Shown one piece after another: positions 63,960 through 64,000 of a stretch of 64,000 nt of DNA. A program made the translations under genes and the position numbers. Under the pieces are notes generated by a model, which saw nothing but the letters and a program-made list of their open reading frames with translations, searched no databases and was not told where the DNA came from. The DNA lies in assembly GCF_042432445.1 (NCBI RefSeq), contig NZ_JBHLXE010000046.1, positions 9,006 to 73,005 on the forward strand. The letters are read 5' to 3'. How positions within the stretch are numbered: the stretch's first letter is position 1; each line of letters opens with the position of its first letter. Origin of the DNA: Thorsellia kenyensis. GTDB taxonomy: Bacteria > Pseudomonadota > Gammaproteobacteria > Enterobacterales > Thorselliaceae.

Positions 63960-64000
63960 TGCCTGGCGGTGACCTACTCTCACATGGGGAAACCCCACAC
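63960..64000 (-). rRNA. rrf: 5S ribosomal RNA, 3' part only (cut by window edge)
   Basis: The reverse complement of the last 41 bases matches the 3' end of 5S rRNA: GTGTGGGG..., then the AGAGTAGG loop region and the terminal GCCAGGCA. It is the end of a minus-strand rRNA operon that continues beyond the window. Confidence 0.93.

Overview
The window is an AT-rich, gene-dense chromosomal segment from a gammaproteobacterium close to Enterobacterales, Pasteurellales and Orbales. Crp, EF-Tu, DksA, PfkA, RF3, AceE, TsaD and the tRNAs read almost like their Escherichia coli counterparts. E. coli-style gene blocks are kept: pdhR-aceE-aceF-lpdA, pstSCAB-phoU, thrU-tyrU-glyT-thrT-tuf next to coaA/birA/murB, hldD-waaF-waaC, fieF-pfkA, glpE-glpG and purM-purN. 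Low GC plus loss of intervening genes (no uraA between upp and hda, no yqgE between gshB and yqgF) would suit a host-associated lineage such as Orbaceae. That placement is inference, not read directly. I see no prophage, insertion sequence, CRISPR array, toxin cluster or defence island.

Layout. 1-4.6 kb: a cut lipoprotein phosphatase, then a sugar operon (YieK-like enzyme plus beta-glucoside-type PTS permease) behind a CRP site, a promoter and a BglG/LicT-type RNA antiterminator, with a YidA-like phosphatase diverging. 4.7-12.2 kb (minus): holB, tatD-type nuclease, lipoprotein, hinT, hemF, alanine/glycine symporter, purM, purN. 12.5-15.6 kb (plus): hldD-waaF-waaC for the LPS inner core. 15.8-22.8 kb (minus): pyruvate dehydrogenase operon with a PdhR operator. 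23-29.7 kb: dsbC, pnuC, yqgF, gshB, fieF, pfkA, dksA. 30-37.3 kb (minus): yjjV-prfC, then crp-sprT, waaA, a two-domain glycosyltransferase and coaD. 38-39.8 kb: tuf and four tRNAs. 40-44.3 kb: coaA, birA, murB and tRNA-Phe/tRNA-Gly. 44.7-51 kb: endA, glmU, tolC with a small secreted protein, nirC, tsaD. 51.3-56.3 kb: phosphate (pst-phoU) operon behind a PHO box. 56.4-63.7 kb: MAPEG protein, glpG, glpE, nfuA, hda, upp, dgt, a lipoprotein, dsbA. The window ends inside a 5S rRNA gene of a minus-strand rRNA operon.

The main interest is regulatory. crp lies in the window, and strong CRP-type sites precede the PTS operon and the gshB/fieF divergence. PdhR, PHO and FNR-type sites sit where their E. 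coli counterparts would predict. Several operons carry long intercistronic hairpins without U-tracts. Structural oddities worth a look are a BirA with about 50 extra residues and a changed GRGRRG loop, a WaaE/KdtX-like glycosyltransferase fused to a second glycosyltransferase, and an antiterminator leader whose cognate BglG-type protein is not in view. No clearly undescribed multi-gene system was found.
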